From Paenibacillus camerounensis (GTDB lineage: Bacteria > Bacillota > Bacilli > Paenibacillales > Paenibacillaceae), in NCBI RefSeq assembly GCF_000723885.1, contig NZ_CCDG010000060.1, positions 1 through 64,000 on the forward strand: a DNA stretch of 64,000 nt, read 5' to 3'. Below are positions 63,158 to 64,000 of this stretch, piece by piece. Every line of letters begins with the position of its first letter. The stretch's first letter is position 1. The position numbers were made by a program, and so were the translations under genes. Under the pieces are notes generated by a model. That model saw nothing but the letters and a program-made list of their open reading frames with translations, did not search any database and was not told the origin of the DNA.

Positions 63158-63763
63158 GTGGAGTGGCTGAGTATAAGGAAATGGTATCACCTGTTCTGGA
63201 CCACACTTCTGATAGGCGCTGCCGCGGCCGGTTTGACCGGACTTGTACTGCAGACAGTTAATGGCGGTATAAGCTTTAAAAGCGCGGCAGATCTGCTTCT
63301 GTACCTTCTTATACTGCTTGGTTCCGGAATGCTTGTGAGCGTTTACGCACAGCTGGGTTTTTTTGCTTACCTGATCCTCAATTACATGGGGAACGGCGTG
63401 TTTTCCCGCAAAGCGTGGCAGTACATACAGCTGGTACTGGCTGTGGTGGCCCTGCTTGAGCTGGTGTTCCTGAGGGCCTTTCTCGGAGGAGAAAGAGCAG
63501 GCGGAGCTGACCTTCTCCTGGGGAGTGGAATTCTGATTGCAGCTGCGGCCGTATCGTATTTCAAAGTGCGCAGCACAAAAGCTGCCGCAGCAATTCCGAC
63601 CTTTTTCTTCATGACTGCCATTACCATTGTGGAGACGATAGGTGTGCTTCAGATCGGCGTAGATAATGCCACTGTGTTTATTGTTCTTCCGCTGATTGCC
63701 TGTAATGCGTTCCAGATTTTACGGCTGCACCATATCCTTAAACCGCAGCCGTCATTACAGTAA
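63158..63763 (+). CDS. kbaA: KbaA-like membrane protein, KinB pathway
   Basis: KbaA is needed for activation of the sporulation kinase KinB in Bacillus. The protein has about six hydrophobic spans in 201 residues. The start is uncertain: GTG at 63158 lies within the ribosome site GGGGAGGTG, and the next candidate in frame is CTG at 63167, which has an ideal spacing. No in-frame ATG exists near. It lies downstream of the divergent gerD promoter region. Confidence 0.85.
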   Translation: MEWLSIRKWYHLFWTTLLIGAAAAGLTGLVLQTVNGGISFKSAADLLLYLLILLGSGMLVSVYAQLGFFAYLILNYMGNGVFSRKAWQYIQLVLAVVALLELVFLRAFLGGERAGGADLLLGSGILIAAAAVSYFKVRSTKAAAAIPTFFFMTAITIVETIGVLQIGVDNATVFIVLPLIACNAFQILRLHHILKPQPSLQ

Positions 63764-63771
63764 TCCATACC

Positions 63772-63811
63772 AAAACCCCAGTGCTCTAAGAAAGAGACCG
63801 GGGTTTTCTTG
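63772..63811 (+). terminator. Terminator of kbaA
   Basis: AACCCC with GGGGTT plus an inner GTGCTCT/AGAGAC helix (with one bulge and one mismatch) is followed by a short T-run. Confidence 0.8.
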
Positions 63812-63932
63812 TTCATTCCAGCGCGATTAAAATGAAATCAGAAAGGTTAATCTTAAAGGACAGCTTACACAAAATAAGCAACGACTGTACCGCCGGAAGT
63901 CAATGAAATCAGTTAAGCAGGGAGGGGCATAT

Positions 63933-64000
63933 ATGAACATTAAGCGTTATATGATAAAAGACACAAGTGAAAACATTCTGAGCCAGCTCGATCCGTCAGA
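63933..64000 (+). CDS. Start of a further protein-coding gene (partial)
   Basis: An ATG at 63933 after GGGAGGGG opens a frame (MNIKRYMIKDTSENILSQ and on) that runs off the window end without a stop. The product is not recognised from 22 residues. Confidence 0.6.
   Translation, partial: MNIKRYMIKDTSENILSQLDPS

Overview
The window reads as one stretch of a chromosome from a spore-forming Bacillota of the Paenibacillus type. The grounds are gene order (5S rRNA, ctsR-mcsA-mcsB-clpC, radA-disA, the cysE-cysS block, sigH, rpoBC, the str/S10/spc/alpha ribosomal operons, cwlD-mrp-gerD-kbaA), sporulation genes (sigH, gerD, kbaA, cwlD), strong Shine-Dalgarno sequences with frequent GTG and TTG starts, a T-box, an L10 leader and moderate GC. 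Genus is inferred from protein similarity as I remember it; no search was run. I see no insertion sequence, prophage, CRISPR array or tRNA gene.

Layout. 1-438: the 3' end of a 5S rRNA with its terminator, then a cluster of DnaA-box-like sites. 439-1611: an Eis-type acetyltransferase. 1737-9296: the CtsR-controlled ctsR-mcsA-mcsB-clpC operon, then radA and disA. 9361-14692: pssA, a small minus-strand gene, the PIN/TRAM protein, ispD-ispF and gltX. 14761-19094: a tRNA-Cys T-box, then cysE-cysS-mrnC-rlmB-rae1. 19252-23669: sigH, rpmG-secE-nusG-rplK-rplA, then the L10 leader with rplJ-rplL. 23794-32081: an RsmC-like methyltransferase, rpoB and rpoC. 32262-37009: an L7Ae-like protein, rpsL, rpsG, fusA, tuf. 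40757-55940: the S10, spc and alpha ribosomal operons with secY, adk, map, infA and rpoA. 56258-58128: truA, rplM, rpsI. 58347-60254: cysH and sat for sulfate assimilation. 60332-64000: cwlD, the Mrp-family ATPase, gerD (minus), kbaA and the start of a further gene.

The accessory region that stands out is 37088-40511, a four-gene module lying between tuf and rpsJ inside the otherwise conserved ribosomal superoperon. A cupin and a V4R-domain protein run on the minus strand. A Crp/Fnr regulator and a HemAT-type globin-coupled chemotaxis transducer run on the plus strand. The regulator has four cysteines spaced like those of proteobacterial FNR and an E-x-x-S-R recognition helix. A perfect FNR box (TTGAT-N4-ATCAA) lies in the divergent intergenic region. 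A second 12-base motif is shared by the regions upstream of the regulator and of the transducer. I infer a redox or oxygen sensing module; the function of the cupin/V4R pair is unknown.

Other points of note: ribosomal protein S12 carries Arg at the classic streptomycin-resistance lysine (residue 56) and Ala at the neighbouring conserved proline (residue 104). Several strong hairpins without U-tracts sit at operon junctions. Structured leaders of unknown type precede ctsR, rpoB and truA.
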